A stretch of DNA of 64,000 bases, taken from positions 1 to 64,000 of the forward strand of contig JAVBPS010000016.1 in assembly GCA_031549495.1 (NCBI GenBank), given 5' to 3'. This stretch comes from JAVBOW01 sp031549495. Its GTDB lineage: Bacteria > Bacteroidota > Bacteroidia > Bacteroidales > Rikenellaceae. Below, in pieces: positions 16,471 to 26,359 of this stretch (its first letter is position 1; each line of letters begins with the position of its first letter). Made by a program: the position numbers and the translations under genes. A model generated the notes under the pieces. The model was not told the origin of the DNA and searched no databases. It saw nothing but the letters and a program-made list of their open reading frames with translations.

Positions 16471-18519
16471 TTATTCCCGGGTGACCGGAAAGGCCGCGAT
16501 CCGTAAAGTCGTACACCCGTACGGGATCAATTCGATCGGCTCCTGCTCACCGGTGTCCGCCTGGTATTGGACGCTGTACGGGATAGGCCCGGTGGAGCCG
16601 TTGTATGCTTTCCACGAGGGGATCCGCCGGCCGCTCGCCCGGATCCGGACCGGGACCCGCTCCGGATTCCAGAAATAACCGTCGCTCACCGGGCTTTTCT
16701 CTACCCGGAAATAGAGCGGAATGGAATCCTGCCGCAGGTGGTTTTCCACCAGGCAATAGTTCCACGGCGAATCCGATGTGACCTGGTAGTACCGCTCGCC
16801 GTACTTGCCTTTGTATAGGGGGGGGAGGTTTTTTTCTTCCCATTTTTCATCCATTTTCAGCGCATAGATAAGCGCTCCCCGCTCGACGACGGCCGAACGG
16901 GCGTACCACCGGCTTACCTCGACCTGCGCGGGGAACTCCAGGGTCAGCCGGTCGCCTTTCCGCCACGTCCGCTCCAGGCGCACGATGCCGTTCGCGTCCT
17001 TCGTCCATTTCACCGGCGCACCGTTTATTTGAAGGACGGGGTGCTCGCACCAGGCGGGGATCCGCAGGTGGAAAGGGAAGAAGGCCGCCTGGGTTTTTCG
17101 GGAATCGAAATCGACGGTGAATTCGATCCGCTCCCCGGCCGGGTAATTGGTTTTTTCGGTGATCCGCAGCCGGTCGCCGTTGGCCAGGGGCAACTCCACC
17201 GACGAGGGGCCGTACACCAGGGCGGCCACGCCGTTGTCGGCGGAGGCGTACCAGAGGTGCCGCACCAGCTTGGGCCATCCCTGGTGCATGTTGGAGGTGC
17301 AGCAGGGGTATCCCGTGAGCAGCCCCATCACCTGATCGGTGCCGTTGTAGCAGGTCACGAAATCCCGGTCCTGATGGGTCAGCATGATCTGGTTGCACTG
17401 CTGGTAGTACTGGCGGGCGTCGAAATCGTCCGTGACCTGGGTGGGCAGTGCGTTGTAGGCGATCCGTTCCAGCAGGTCGGCCCAGCGGCCCTCGCCGGTG
17501 ATCTCGAGGATCTTTTCGAGCGAGAACATCATCTCGACGGCCGTGCAAAGCTCCGAGCCCTGCGTCGGATCGCCGAAACGCAGCAGCTCGTCCCCGGCCC
17601 ACAGGCCCGTGGGAAGCATAATGGTGTGCCGCATATCCTCCATCGCCTTTTTCAGGGCCCGGATATGCCGCCGATCGCCGCTTTGCTGGTAGTAGACGGC
17701 GGGTTCTTTGAATCCCTGCGCCAGGTTGACGCAATGCATGCTGAAAGGGGTGCGCAGCAGGTCGCCTTCTTCAAAGACCTTCGTCCAGTCATAGGTCTGC
17801 CGATGGATCAGTTCGGCCAGTTCCAGCAGGAAGCGGTCGCCCGTCTGGTTATACAGCCAATAGACCACCATCAGGTTGTCGCCTCCGCGCTGCTCGCCCC
17901 AGAAGGTCCAGTGGTTCAGCGGCTTTTTCGGAAGCTCGGCCAGTTGATATCGGAAGTAACCGGTCAGGAAAGGAACCACGCGCGCGTCGCGCGTGGCGCA
18001 GTAATATTGCTGCAGGATCTTGAGCACCACGATCTTCGGCCACCAGTCCCCCGCGTTGTTCCGCTGCAAGCCGGGCTCGGGATCGCGGTCCGTGTCGGGG
18101 CCGAAATAGCCGTCGGGTTTCTGCGAAGCCAGGATCCACTCGATCCAGGGCTGCACCTTGGCTTTGAGCTCTTCGTCGTCCAATATATAGGCCAGGGGCA
18201 ACAGGCCGTCGATCCAGTAGGGCCCTCGCTCCCAGACGTCGCCGTCGCCCCCGAGCCAACCGTTGCGTGCGCCCATGACCGCGGGGTAGCGTTCGTCGAG
18301 ATGTCCGGTCGCGCCGTCCTTCATCCGCACCAGTTGATCCCTGAGCCACCCTTGAGCCTTTACCGCCCCTACGGGCAGGGCCATATAGGGCTTCGCAACC
18401 AGGGGCGCCCGGTTGTTCTGGACGGGAACGGGAAGGGTGGGGGAGGCGTTCGCCAGAGTCCGGACTCCGCCGGAGAGAAGCAACGCGATGGAGAGCCAAC
18501 AAAAGAGCGGATTTCCCAT
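16471..18519 (-). CDS. GH127-type (DUF1680) beta-L-arabinofuranosidase family protein (PUL 2)
   Basis: The product is 682 residues with an N-terminal signal sequence (LSIALLLSGGVRTLANA). An (alpha/alpha)6-type domain begins at MALPVGAVKAQGWLRDQL. The zinc-site residues of the family are visible: Glu323 and Cys325 in GSELCTAVE, and the Cys pair 406-407 in YPCCTSNMHQGW. In characterised GH127 enzymes one Cys of the pair is the nucleophile, and substrates are beta-L-arabinofuranosides such as those on hydroxyproline-rich proteins. The segment before Glu323 (WAGDELLRFGDP) differs from what I know of the founding enzyme, so a related activity (GH146 or an uncharacterised subgroup) is possible. It is the first gene of the SusC/SusD operon and lies 158 bases downstream of the regulator gene. 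Confidence 0.85.
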   Translation of the reverse strand: MGNPLFCWLSIALLLSGGVRTLANASPTLPVPVQNNRAPLVAKPYMALPVGAVKAQGWLRDQLVRMKDGATGHLDERYPAVMGARNGWLGGDGDVWERGPYWIDGLLPLAYILDDEELKAKVQPWIEWILASQKPDGYFGPDTDRDPEPGLQRNNAGDWWPKIVVLKILQQYYCATRDARVVPFLTGYFRYQLAELPKKPLNHWTFWGEQRGGDNLMVVYWLYNQTGDRFLLELAELIHRQTYDWTKVFEEGDLLRTPFSMHCVNLAQGFKEPAVYYQQSGDRRHIRALKKAMEDMRHTIMLPTGLWAGDELLRFGDPTQGSELCTAVEMMFSLEKILEITGEGRWADLLERIAYNALPTQVTDDFDARQYYQQCNQIMLTHQDRDFVTCYNGTDQVMGLLTGYPCCTSNMHQGWPKLVRHLWYASADNGVAALVYGPSSVELPLANGDRLRITEKTNYPAGERIEFTVDFDSRKTQAAFFPFHLRIPAWCEHPVLQINGAPVKWTKDANGIVRLERTWRKGDRLTLEFPAQVEVSRWYARSAVVERGALIYALKMDEKWEEKNLPPLYKGKYGERYYQVTSDSPWNYCLVENHLRQDSIPLYFRVEKSPVSDGYFWNPERVPVRIRASGRRIPSWKAYNGSTGPIPYSVQYQADTGEQEPIELIPYGCTTLRIAAFPVTRE

Positions 18520-18575
18520 AATTTTTCAGATAGAGTTTCGGCTTAAACGCTACTGCCAAGTTATCGGCGGTAAAA

Positions 18576-18620
18576 ATCCTTTCAAAACAAAAGCAGAAAT
18601 TTGCTAATTTTTGAAAGGAT
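18576..18620. promoter_or_regulatory. 12-base inverted repeat upstream of GH127, candidate operator
   Basis: ATCCTTTCAAAA at 18576-18587 and its exact reverse complement at 18609-18620 flank a 21-base spacer, 57-101 bases before the GH127 start, in the only gap between the sensor gene and the enzyme operon. It could be a binding site for the AraC-type domain of the sensor or a weak terminator after the sensor gene. The rest of 18520-18677 shows nothing else. Confidence 0.4.
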
Positions 18621-18677
18621 ATTCACAGTTTGCGAAAAGCGGAAAATCGATCTGGTAATTATCTGTCGGCGGGAAGG

Positions 18678-21600
18678 CTATTTTTTGTTAGTTTTTTGGT
18701 ACTGCCTGGGGGTGACGCCGAACTGGAAAAGGAAGCATTTGGTGAAGTAGGAGGGGCTGGTGAAGCCCGTTTGTTCGGCCACTTCATTGATCCGGCAATG
18801 CGGCTGCTGCAACAGCGAGGCGGCCTGTTTGAGCCGGTAAAGTTTTACATAGTCGTTGGGCGTGAGGTTGAGCAGGCCTTTTATCTTGCGGTGCATCGAG
18901 GAGCGGCTCAGGTTGACCGCCGAGGCCAGGCTGTCGATGCCGAACTGCGGGTTCTTCAGATTCGCCTCGATCACCGCGTCTATTCGCCGGATGAAGTCAC
19001 GGTCCGTCGCCGAGAGCTCCAGCTCTTCCTTGTCGGCGAACGGCTGGCGGGCGAACTGTTCTTTCAACCGGGTCCTGCGGCTGAGCAGGTTGTGGATCTG
19101 CACGAGCAGGTGCTCGTAGGAGAACGGTTTTTCCACATAGGCGTCCGTCCAGTTTTCCAGACCCTCCATTTTGGATGAATAGTCCGTCTTGGCCGTCAGC
19201 AGCATGAACGGGATATGGCTGTGCGCCACATCCTGCCGGACGGTTTTCAGCAATTCGATGCCGTTCATTTCGGGCATCATGATGTCGGAGATGATCAGGT
19301 CGACCTTCAGGTGCATGTTGAGCAGGTCGATCGCCTGAAGCCCGTTGGCCGCCGTGAGGATGCGGTAATGATAACCCAGGCAGTCCTTCAGGAAGCTCAG
19401 CATCTCTTCGTTGTCCTCCACCAGCAGGATGCAGTCTTCTTCCTCGTTATCCTGAAGAGCCGTTGCGCCGGTCTCGGGCGCATGTTGTATGTCGGGAGCC
19501 GGCGGAGCGTGCTGCTGCAAGGGCAGGATCACCTGGAACACGTTCAGATCGCCCGAGGGCACGAATACCAGGCGGCCGCCGTGCAACTCGGCCAACGAAC
19601 GGGCCAGCGTGAGCCCCAGCCCGCTGCGCGAGAGGCCTTTCTTGTAGGTGGCCAGTTTCATGAACGGTTCGAATATTTTATCCTGCATGTCGGCCGGGAT
19701 CAGCTCGCCGTCGTTTTTGATCTGCACCTGCAACATCTCGTCGTATGTGTCGAGGGATACTTCGATGAACGAGTCCCCGTATTTCACGGCGTTGTTGAAC
19801 AGGTTGCTGATGATCTTGGTGAACATTTCGATGTCGACGGTGGCCATGACGGGCGCTTCGGGCAGCTTCGCGTGCAGTTCGATGTGCTTGATGCGCAGGG
19901 TGTCCTGGAAGCGTTGCAGGATGTCGCCCAGCAGCAGGTTGATGTTGGCTTGTTCGTAGCGGGGTTTGAGGCTGCTGCTCTCGGCCTTGCGGAAATCGAG
20001 GAATTGCTCCGTCAGGGTGATCAGGCGGTTGGTGTTCTTGTCGATCGTTTCCAGGATCTTCTGGACGTGCGGCTCGAACTTCTCCCGCTTCAAGATGTAT
20101 TCCAGGGGGACCTTGATCAGCGATAGGGGCGTTCGTATCTCATGGGTGATGTTGGTGAAGAAGAGGGTTTTGAATTGCTGCGTCTCCAGCCCTTTTTCAT
20201 ATTCCAGGCGGCGGATGAACAGCTGCCTTTTCCGTTTGATATTGTTCGTGATCAGATAAGCGCTTCCGGAAACGGCCATCAGCAGGCACAACGCGTAGGC
20301 GGCGTAAGCCCAGGCGGATCTCCACCACGGGGGAGAGACGGAGAGCCGGAAAAGCTCCCTGATGTTTTCCCGGTCGGGGACGAACCTCAGTTGCAGCGTG
20401 TAATCGCCCGGCGGGATATTGCGGAAGGATGCCTGGCCGTTTTCCGCTACCGGATCCCACTCCTTCTCGTAACCGTCCAGCCGCAGCTCGTATTGGTCGG
20501 GCCACGGCTCGGAGAAGGAGAGGATGGAGAGCTGGAAGTTGACCGAGTTGGCATGATAAGGCAGCTTCAACGCCCGGGTCATCATCGGGGATTGTTCGAG
20601 GAACCTGCCCGCAGGCCTCTGCGGCTCATTGTTGACGAAGATTTCGGTGATGTACACCGGAGGCTCCTGCGTGCGCTCCGGAAGGGCGTCGGGATTGATC
20701 ACCACCAGTCCGGACACCGTCCCGAAATAGAGCCTGCCGTCCTCCGCCCTGTACGACGAATTGAAATTGAACTGGTTGGTCGGAAGTCCGTTCCGGGTGG
20801 TAAAGACGATGAACGTCTGCTCGTCGGGGGCGTAGCGGACCAGCCCCCGGTTCGTTCCGAACCAGATATACCCCGCGTTGTCTTCCACCGGCCGGTGTAC
20901 GACATTATTGGGCAGGCCGGATTGTTCGGACAGGTGGATGATCTGCCCGGTGGCGGGATCGAAGCAGAAAAGGCCGTCGCCCATCGTGCTCAGCCAGATT
21001 CGTTTGCGGCTGTCTTCGTATAGCGAAAGGCCGGTTTTCACGGCGACCCCGGTTTTTTTCCGGATCACGTCCGTAAAATCCTGCACCCCCCCGCCCGGTC
21101 GTAAACATAAGAATCCGCGGGAGACCGATGCGATCCAGAGATTATTCCCGCAGTCGACCATGAGCTGGTGGGCGAAGATATTTTCCAATCCGGCAACGGC
21201 GGCGAAACGTTTCTCACCGGGCAGGAAGCGGTAGATCCCGCGATCGGTGCCGATCCAGAGGGAATCGCTCCGGTCGCGGCAGATGGAGTAAATGGAGCCG
21301 GGCGCATGAGGCTGGCCGGAGGGCGCCGCGTAATGGCTTACCTGCCGCGTGCGCAGGTCGATCCGGTCCAGGCCGATGGAATAGACCCCGGCGTACAGGT
21401 CATGGCCCATGAGCGCCAGCCCGTGGATATTGGTGTATCTGAGGCCCTGCTGCGTGCCGTAATGCCGGATCTGGCCGGTAGCGGTGTTCAGGTAGTTCAG
21501 CCCGGCGTCCTCGGTGCCGATCCAGAGATTCCCGGCCCCGTCGCCGATGATCTCCCGGACCACGTTGCCCGAGATCGAGTTGCGGTTCGCCAGCGGATAA

Positions 21601-22661
21601 TAGGCCGCCATGAATTGCTGCATCTGCGTGGAGAGGTAGTGCACCCCGGCGAAATAGGTCCCGATCCAGATCCCGTCGTTGCTGTCGCGGTAAAGCGCGT
21701 AGATGGAGTTGTCGGAGAGCGAATGGGGATCGAAGGGGTCTTTCTTGATGTTGACCGTCTTCTTTTCGATGTCGTCGTGGATGTACAGGCCGTTTTCCGT
21801 TCCGACATAGACGGTGTTGTCGGCCACCACCAGGTCATGGATCTGGCAGGGGGTATTGCGCTGCAGCTCGATCGGCGTACAGGCTTTGGTCTGGATGTCG
21901 AAACGGATCAGCTGGGAGAATTTCATCCCGAGGTAGAGCGCCTTGTCGTTTCCCCCGATGGCCAGGATGCCGTCGTTGCGGCTGGCCGGCGTGGGGATCC
22001 GGTGTTCCCGCAGCTTGCCGCTTTGCGTTTCGAACTGGTAGAGGCGGCCCCGGTCCGCGCCGATCCATACCCGCTCCCTGGAGTCGGCGAACAGGGTGCC
22101 CAGCTCGATCTTTTCATTCTCCGGGGTGCCGAGCGGCGAGAAATCGAAACGGATCAACTCCTGCGTATCCGGTTTCCACTGGTAAAGCAGGTTGCCGGCG
22201 CAAAGGACATAGAGCCATCCGTTTGTGGCCGTCCGGATGGACTTGATCCGTTCGGTTATCGTCCGCCGGTCCAGGGTGGCGAAATCGAAACTGCGCAACG
22301 AATCCAGCGTATAGTCGTAGCGGTACAGCCCGTGGGAGGCACCCACATAGACCTCTCCGTTGCTGCCGGCAGCCAGGGCGGTGTATACGCCTATGTTGCT
22401 GCCGTCCCGGTGCGTGGTCCGGTATACTTTACAATGATTGCCGTCATAGCGGTTCAGCCCGTCGCGCGTGGCAATCCATATGAATCCGTTCCTGTCCTGG
22501 GCGATATCCAGTATGCTGTTGTGCGACAACCCGTCGTCGGCGGATAGATGACTGAAACGGAACTGTTGGGCAAAGCCGGCATGCGCATACAGGCAAAGCC
22601 CCGCCAGCAGGAGCTTGGCCAATGGATTTGCCCAGGAGCGGAGATGAGCCGGGAAACGCAT
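18678..22661 (-). CDS. Hybrid two-component system sensor/regulator (HTCS, PUL 2)
   Basis: This single 1327-residue protein joins sensing and response. A signal peptide lies at about 1-31. Two seven-bladed-propeller regions built of reg_prop repeats (for example GFIWIATRDGLNRYD, GNLWIGTEDAGLNYL, GYIWFGTNRGLVRYA) run to about 690, then a Y_Y_Y domain to about 765. One membrane span lies near 775-800. The histidine kinase core has His840 in NITHEIRTPLSLIK, then an ATPase domain with GLGLTLARSLAELHGG. The receiver domain has Asp1126 in DLIISDIMMPEMNG, and an AraC-type HTH follows from about 1225 to the end. HTCS proteins bind an oligosaccharide in the periplasm and switch on the adjacent PUL. 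It lies directly upstream of the GH127 operon on the same strand. Confidence 0.97.
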   Translation of the reverse strand: MRFPAHLRSWANPLAKLLLAGLCLYAHAGFAQQFRFSHLSADDGLSHNSILDIAQDRNGFIWIATRDGLNRYDGNHCKVYRTTHRDGSNIGVYTALAAGSNGEVYVGASHGLYRYDYTLDSLRSFDFATLDRRTITERIKSIRTATNGWLYVLCAGNLLYQWKPDTQELIRFDFSPLGTPENEKIELGTLFADSRERVWIGADRGRLYQFETQSGKLREHRIPTPASRNDGILAIGGNDKALYLGMKFSQLIRFDIQTKACTPIELQRNTPCQIHDLVVADNTVYVGTENGLYIHDDIEKKTVNIKKDPFDPHSLSDNSIYALYRDSNDGIWIGTYFAGVHYLSTQMQQFMAAYYPLANRNSISGNVVREIIGDGAGNLWIGTEDAGLNYLNTATGQIRHYGTQQGLRYTNIHGLALMGHDLYAGVYSIGLDRIDLRTRQVSHYAAPSGQPHAPGSIYSICRDRSDSLWIGTDRGIYRFLPGEKRFAAVAGLENIFAHQLMVDCGNNLWIASVSRGFLCLRPGGGVQDFTDVIRKKTGVAVKTGLSLYEDSRKRIWLSTMGDGLFCFDPATGQIIHLSEQSGLPNNVVHRPVEDNAGYIWFGTNRGLVRYAPDEQTFIVFTTRNGLPTNQFNFNSSYRAEDGRLYFGTVSGLVVINPDALPERTQEPPVYITEIFVNNEPQRPAGRFLEQSPMMTRALKLPYHANSVNFQLSILSFSEPWPDQYELRLDGYEKEWDPVAENGQASFRNIPPGDYTLQLRFVPDRENIRELFRLSVSPPWWRSAWAYAAYALCLLMAVSGSAYLITNNIKRKRQLFIRRLEYEKGLETQQFKTLFFTNITHEIRTPLSLIKVPLEYILKREKFEPHVQKILETIDKNTNRLITLTEQFLDFRKAESSSLKPRYEQANINLLLGDILQRFQDTLRIKHIELHAKLPEAPVMATVDIEMFTKIISNLFNNAVKYGDSFIEVSLDTYDEMLQVQIKNDGELIPADMQDKIFEPFMKLATYKKGLSRSGLGLTLARSLAELHGGRLVFVPSGDLNVFQVILPLQQHAPPAPDIQHAPETGATALQDNEEEDCILLVEDNEEMLSFLKDCLGYHYRILTAANGLQAIDLLNMHLKVDLIISDIMMPEMNGIELLKTVRQDVAHSHIPFMLLTAKTDYSSKMEGLENWTDAYVEKPFSYEHLLVQIHNLLSRRTRLKEQFARQPFADKEELELSATDRDFIRRIDAVIEANLKNPQFGIDSLASAVNLSRSSMHRKIKGLLNLTPNDYVKLYRLKQAASLLQQPHCRINEVAEQTGFTSPSYFTKCFLFQFGVTPRQYQKTNKK

Positions 22662-23466
22662 AATTGCAGTATTTGTATTCTTGGTTCCTTACTCGTCGTT
22701 TGGAATTAACTTACTGATTATGAGTATGTGTTGTGGTTTAGACGTGCTTAAAGATAGTATATTTATACTATTTTCAGCGCATTTGAGAGCGGGAAATGCG
22801 CATGCCGGGAGAAGATTTTCTATATTTTTCTGCAATACAGCACGGTAGATATCCATGCGTTCGGCAAGCCCCTGGCTGCCCGTATGGAGCATGAAATTTT
22901 ACTGCCGGGGGTTGCATTCGGTTAAAAGGATTTCTGCTTGTTTCGCTGTTTGCCCCGGAATCCCCGTGCTTGTGTGCAAATTGTGCGTGCAATCTTGCCC
23001 TATTCCCATCGCGTGACGATAGCCGCAGGGCGGTTGTGCTGAAACGGGGTGTTTACACCAGTTTCTGCTCGATCGCTTTGCGTACCAGGGAGGCGTCACT
23101 CGTTTCCATAGGTCACTTGTTTTAGGGAGTGTCAGCACGCTTTGAATACGTGAAAATAAACGTTGGTTTTATTTGGGCACCCGCGAGGGGTGCCCCTACG
23201 GGCTCGGCCGTTCTGTTTGAGATGTCTCGACTGGCCGCTCGACATGACGTCGGATAGCTCCCGGATGGGGAAATGCCACATTCCGATCGCCGCTCTATCC
23301 CTTCCGGGCGTATTTATGACACTTGCTGAAAATGCCGCCGCATGGCAAATCCTTTGATAAACCCCGTTTGAACGCGTTTTTGACCCCATTAACCGGGTGC
23401 AGGCTGCGTGGTCTCTTCCTGTCTGAAACGGAAAACTGCGGGCTGCACCATAAAACCATCCGTATT
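22662..23466. other. Gene-poor spacer between the HTCS and gadB genes
   Basis: No convincing gene is seen in these 805 bases; the open frames are short and lack coding character. It contains an AT-rich inverted repeat TAGTATA-TT-TATACTA at 22755-22770, about 95-110 bases before the HTCS start, and a 24-base stretch at 22970-22993 that recurs at 61465-61488 with two mismatches. It also holds a fragment of repeat family B at 23151-23249 and probably the gadB promoter near its right end. A minus-strand frame from 23113 could encode only about 18 residues. Confidence 0.6.
23151..23249 (-). repeat. Dispersed repeat family B, 3' fragment
   Basis: About 100 bases match the reverse complement of 297-395 almost base for base. 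The match includes the GGGCACCC/GGGTGCCC hairpin and the GAGATGTCTCGACTGG block that also occurs at 27675-27690. Only this end of the element is present, so it is a truncated copy. Confidence 0.85.
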
Positions 23467-24858
23467 ATGCCATTGCACCAGATCAAGAAAAACGCCGACG
23501 GGGCGTTGCCCGATTCCTATTCGCTGCCCGTCGCCGAAACCACCATCCCGAAGTACGGGATGCCCGAGGGTGTCAACGATGCGGCCACCGTGGCCGGGTT
23601 GATCCTCGACGAACTGCTGCTGGACGGCAACGCCAAGCAGAACCTGGCCACCTTCTGCCAGACCTACGCCGACGAGCCTACGCGCGCCATCATGGACGCC
23701 TGCATCAACAAGAACAGGATCGACAAGGACGAGTACCCGCAGACGGCCGAGATCGAGAGCCGCTGCGTGCACATCCTGGCCGACCTGTGGCATTCGCCCG
23801 AGGGCGAAACAACCATCGGCTGCTCGACCACCGGCTCCTCGGAGGCGTGCATGCTGGGTGGGCTGGCCCTCAAATGGCGCTGGCGGGAGCGGATGAAAGC
23901 CGCCGGAAAACCGACGGACAAACCCAACATCGTCACCGGCCCCGTGCAGGTATGCTGGGAAAAGTTCGCCCGTTACTTCGACGTCGAGCTGCGCCAGGTA
24001 CCGATGGAGCACGGCCGCCTGCTGATGACCCCCGAAGAGATGCTCAAACGGGTGGACGAAAACACGATCGGCGTGGTCCCCACGTTCGGGGTCACCTTCA
24101 CGCTCGATTACGAGGATGTGAAAGGCCTGAGCGACGCACTCGACCGGCTGCAAAAAGAAAAGGGCCTCGACATCCCGATCCACGTCGACGCGGCTTCGGG
24201 CGGTTTTATCGCCCCGTTCCTGCAACCGCATATCAAATGGGATTTCCGCCTGCCGCGCGTGAAGTCGATCAACGCCTCGGGGCACAAATTCGGCCTCTCG
24301 CCGCTGGGCGTGGGCTGGGTCGTGTGGCGCACGAAAGAAGACCTGCCCGAGGAGCTGATCTTCCGCGTGAATTACCTGGGCGGCGACATGCCGACCTTCG
24401 CGCTGAACTTCTCGCGTCCCGGCGGGCAGATCATCGCCCAATATTACAACCTGCTGCGCAACGGCTTCGAAGGTTACCGCCGCATCCAGCAGGCGTGCCT
24501 CGACCACGGTATTTACATCGCCGAGCAGGTCGGAAAAATGGGCCTGTTCGACCTGCTCTACGATGGGAAGAGCGCCCTGCCCGGCGCGGCCTGGATGCTC
24601 AAAGACGGCGTCGATCCCGGTTTCAACCTCTACGACCTGTCGGATAAACTGCGTTCGCGCGGCTGGCAGATCGCCTCTTACTCCCTGCCCGCCGATTGCC
24701 AGGACATGGTGATCCAGCGGGTGGTGATCCGCCACGGCTTTTCGCACGACATGGCCGAACTGCTGGTGGAAGACATCAAGCGGTGCATCAGGATCCTGAG
24801 TCCCGACCGCATGATCAAAGGGCTTACCGAGGCCGAAGCGGGCGGCTTCCATCATTAA
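23467..24858 (+). CDS. gadB: Glutamate decarboxylase (PLP-dependent)
   Basis: This enzyme converts L-glutamate to GABA and CO2, consuming a proton in the cytoplasm. From the Met at 23467 it is 463 residues, close to the 466 of E. coli GadB. The PLP lysine is Lys274 in NASGHKFGLSPLGVGW. Upstream are STTGSSEACMLGGLALKWRW and HVDAASGGFIAPF, both family signatures. The frame stays open for 48 codons before this Met, but that extension has no family match and MPLHQIKKNADG is a natural start. The antiporter gene follows 13 bases after the stop, so the two form the standard acid-resistance pair. The porin and glutaminase genes downstream probably serve the same purpose. Confidence 0.96.
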   Translation: MPLHQIKKNADGALPDSYSLPVAETTIPKYGMPEGVNDAATVAGLILDELLLDGNAKQNLATFCQTYADEPTRAIMDACINKNRIDKDEYPQTAEIESRCVHILADLWHSPEGETTIGCSTTGSSEACMLGGLALKWRWRERMKAAGKPTDKPNIVTGPVQVCWEKFARYFDVELRQVPMEHGRLLMTPEEMLKRVDENTIGVVPTFGVTFTLDYEDVKGLSDALDRLQKEKGLDIPIHVDAASGGFIAPFLQPHIKWDFRLPRVKSINASGHKFGLSPLGVGWVVWRTKEDLPEELIFRVNYLGGDMPTFALNFSRPGGQIIAQYYNLLRNGFEGYRRIQQACLDHGIYIAEQVGKMGLFDLLYDGKSALPGAAWMLKDGVDPGFNLYDLSDKLRSRGWQIASYSLPADCQDMVIQRVVIRHGFSHDMAELLVEDIKRCIRILSPDRMIKGLTEAEAGGFHH

Positions 24859-24871
24859 TGGATTGAAAACT

Positions 24872-26359
24872 ATGGCGAAATCAAAATACATAACCACCTG
24901 GCAGCTCGCCCTGATGACCGCCGCGGCGATCATCAGCCTGCGCGGGCTGCCGATGATGGGCAAGGAGGAGCTGACGATGTTCTTCTACATCTTCTTCGCC
25001 ACCTTCCTGTTCCTGATTCCCGCCGCGCTGGTGAGCGCCGAGTTGGGAAGCGCCTTCGCCGAAAAGGGCGGAGGGGTCTACACCTGGGTCAAGGAGGCCT
25101 TCAACGAGCACCTGGGCTTTCTGGCGATCTTCCTGCAATGGATCCAGAACGTGGTGTGGTACCCCACGGTGCTCTCGTTCGCCGCGGCGGCCATCGCCTT
25201 CCTGTTCGGCAGCCCGGCGCTGTCGCAGAACGGCATGTACGTCGGGCTGTTTTCCATCTGCCTCTACTGGCTGGCGACCCTGCTCACGCTGCGGGGTACG
25301 AGCGTGATCTCGAAGATCACCAGCCGCGGCTTTTTGATCGGCACCGTGCTGCCGGGCGTGGTGATCGTGGTGATGGCCGTGGTCTGGATCATCGCCGGGC
25401 ACCCGATCGCGCTGGAAAACATCCCCGCCGCGGAGACCACGCTGGTCAAAGAGGTGGCCGGGCATGTCCACCCGCGCTTCTTCCCGCACATCACCGGTTT
25501 GGATAATATCGCCTTCCTGGCCGGGATCCTGCTGCTCTTCGCCGGGGTCGAGGTGCACGCCGTGCACGCCATGGAGATGAAAAAGCCCTCCCGGCAATTC
25601 CCCGTGGTCGTCCTGCTGGCCGCCGTTATTTCGTTCGTGCTCTTCACGCTGGGCGCGTTGGCGGTGGCCGTGGTGATGCCTTACGACCAGATCAACATCC
25701 AGGACGGGCTGATGGTCACTTTCAAAAGTATATTCGACACCTTTAATATGGGCTGGATGACCAACGTGATGGGCGCCCTGGTGGCGTTCGGTGCGCTGGG
25801 CGGGGTGATGTCGTGGATCTCCGGCCCGAGCCGCGGCCTGCTCTGGACCGCGCGCGAGGGACAGCTCCCGAAGACCCTCGCCAAAACCAACAGGCACGGC
25901 ATCCAGGTCAACATCCTGATCACGCAGGGCATTATCGTCACCGTGCTTTCGTCGCTCTATTTCTTCATCAAGGACGTGAGCGTGGCCTTCTTCCTTTTGA
26001 GCGCCTTGACCATCGGGTTGTACCTGGTGATGTACATGCTCATGTACGCCGCCGCCATCCGCCTGCGCCGCACGCAACCCAACCTGATGCGGGCCTATAA
26101 AGTCCCCGGCGGCCGCGGCGGCATGTGGACCGTGGCGGGGATCGGCTTTGCGGCCGTGACCTTCGCCTTCGTGGTCTCGTTCTTCCCGCCCTCGCAACTG
26201 CCCATCGGCAGCCCGCTCACCTACGTGGGCCTGGTGGTGCTGGGCAACGTGATCTTTCTGAGCGCCCCGCTCATCATCAGCGCGCGCCAGAAACGCAAAC
26301 GGCTCCGCGCAGGCGGGGATGTGCCAAAATCTGTTGAACCTCAAAAACCGAATCCATGA
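24872..26359 (+). CDS. gadC: Glutamate/GABA antiporter (APC family)
   Basis: This inner-membrane exchanger imports glutamate and exports GABA. It has 495 residues from the ATG at 24872; a TTG at 24863 would add three residues and is less likely. About twelve membrane segments are visible, beginning WQLALMTAAAIISLRGLP, with FAEKGGGVYTWVKEAF in the first third and GGVMSWISGPSRGLLWTAREG in the seventh to eighth helix region, as in GadC. The C-terminal tail is basic (ARQKRKRLRAGG), in the position of the pH-sensing plug of E. coli GadC. The stop overlaps the start of the porin gene by four bases (ATGA), so translation of the two is probably coupled. Confidence 0.94.
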   Translation: MAKSKYITTWQLALMTAAAIISLRGLPMMGKEELTMFFYIFFATFLFLIPAALVSAELGSAFAEKGGGVYTWVKEAFNEHLGFLAIFLQWIQNVVWYPTVLSFAAAAIAFLFGSPALSQNGMYVGLFSICLYWLATLLTLRGTSVISKITSRGFLIGTVLPGVVIVVMAVVWIIAGHPIALENIPAAETTLVKEVAGHVHPRFFPHITGLDNIAFLAGILLLFAGVEVHAVHAMEMKKPSRQFPVVVLLAAVISFVLFTLGALAVAVVMPYDQINIQDGLMVTFKSIFDTFNMGWMTNVMGALVAFGALGGVMSWISGPSRGLLWTAREGQLPKTLAKTNRHGIQVNILITQGIIVTVLSSLYFFIKDVSVAFFLLSALTIGLYLVMYMLMYAAAIRLRRTQPNLMRAYKVPGGRGGMWTVAGIGFAAVTFAFVVSFFPPSQLPIGSPLTYVGLVVLGNVIFLSAPLIISARQKRKRLRAGGDVPKSVEPQKPNP

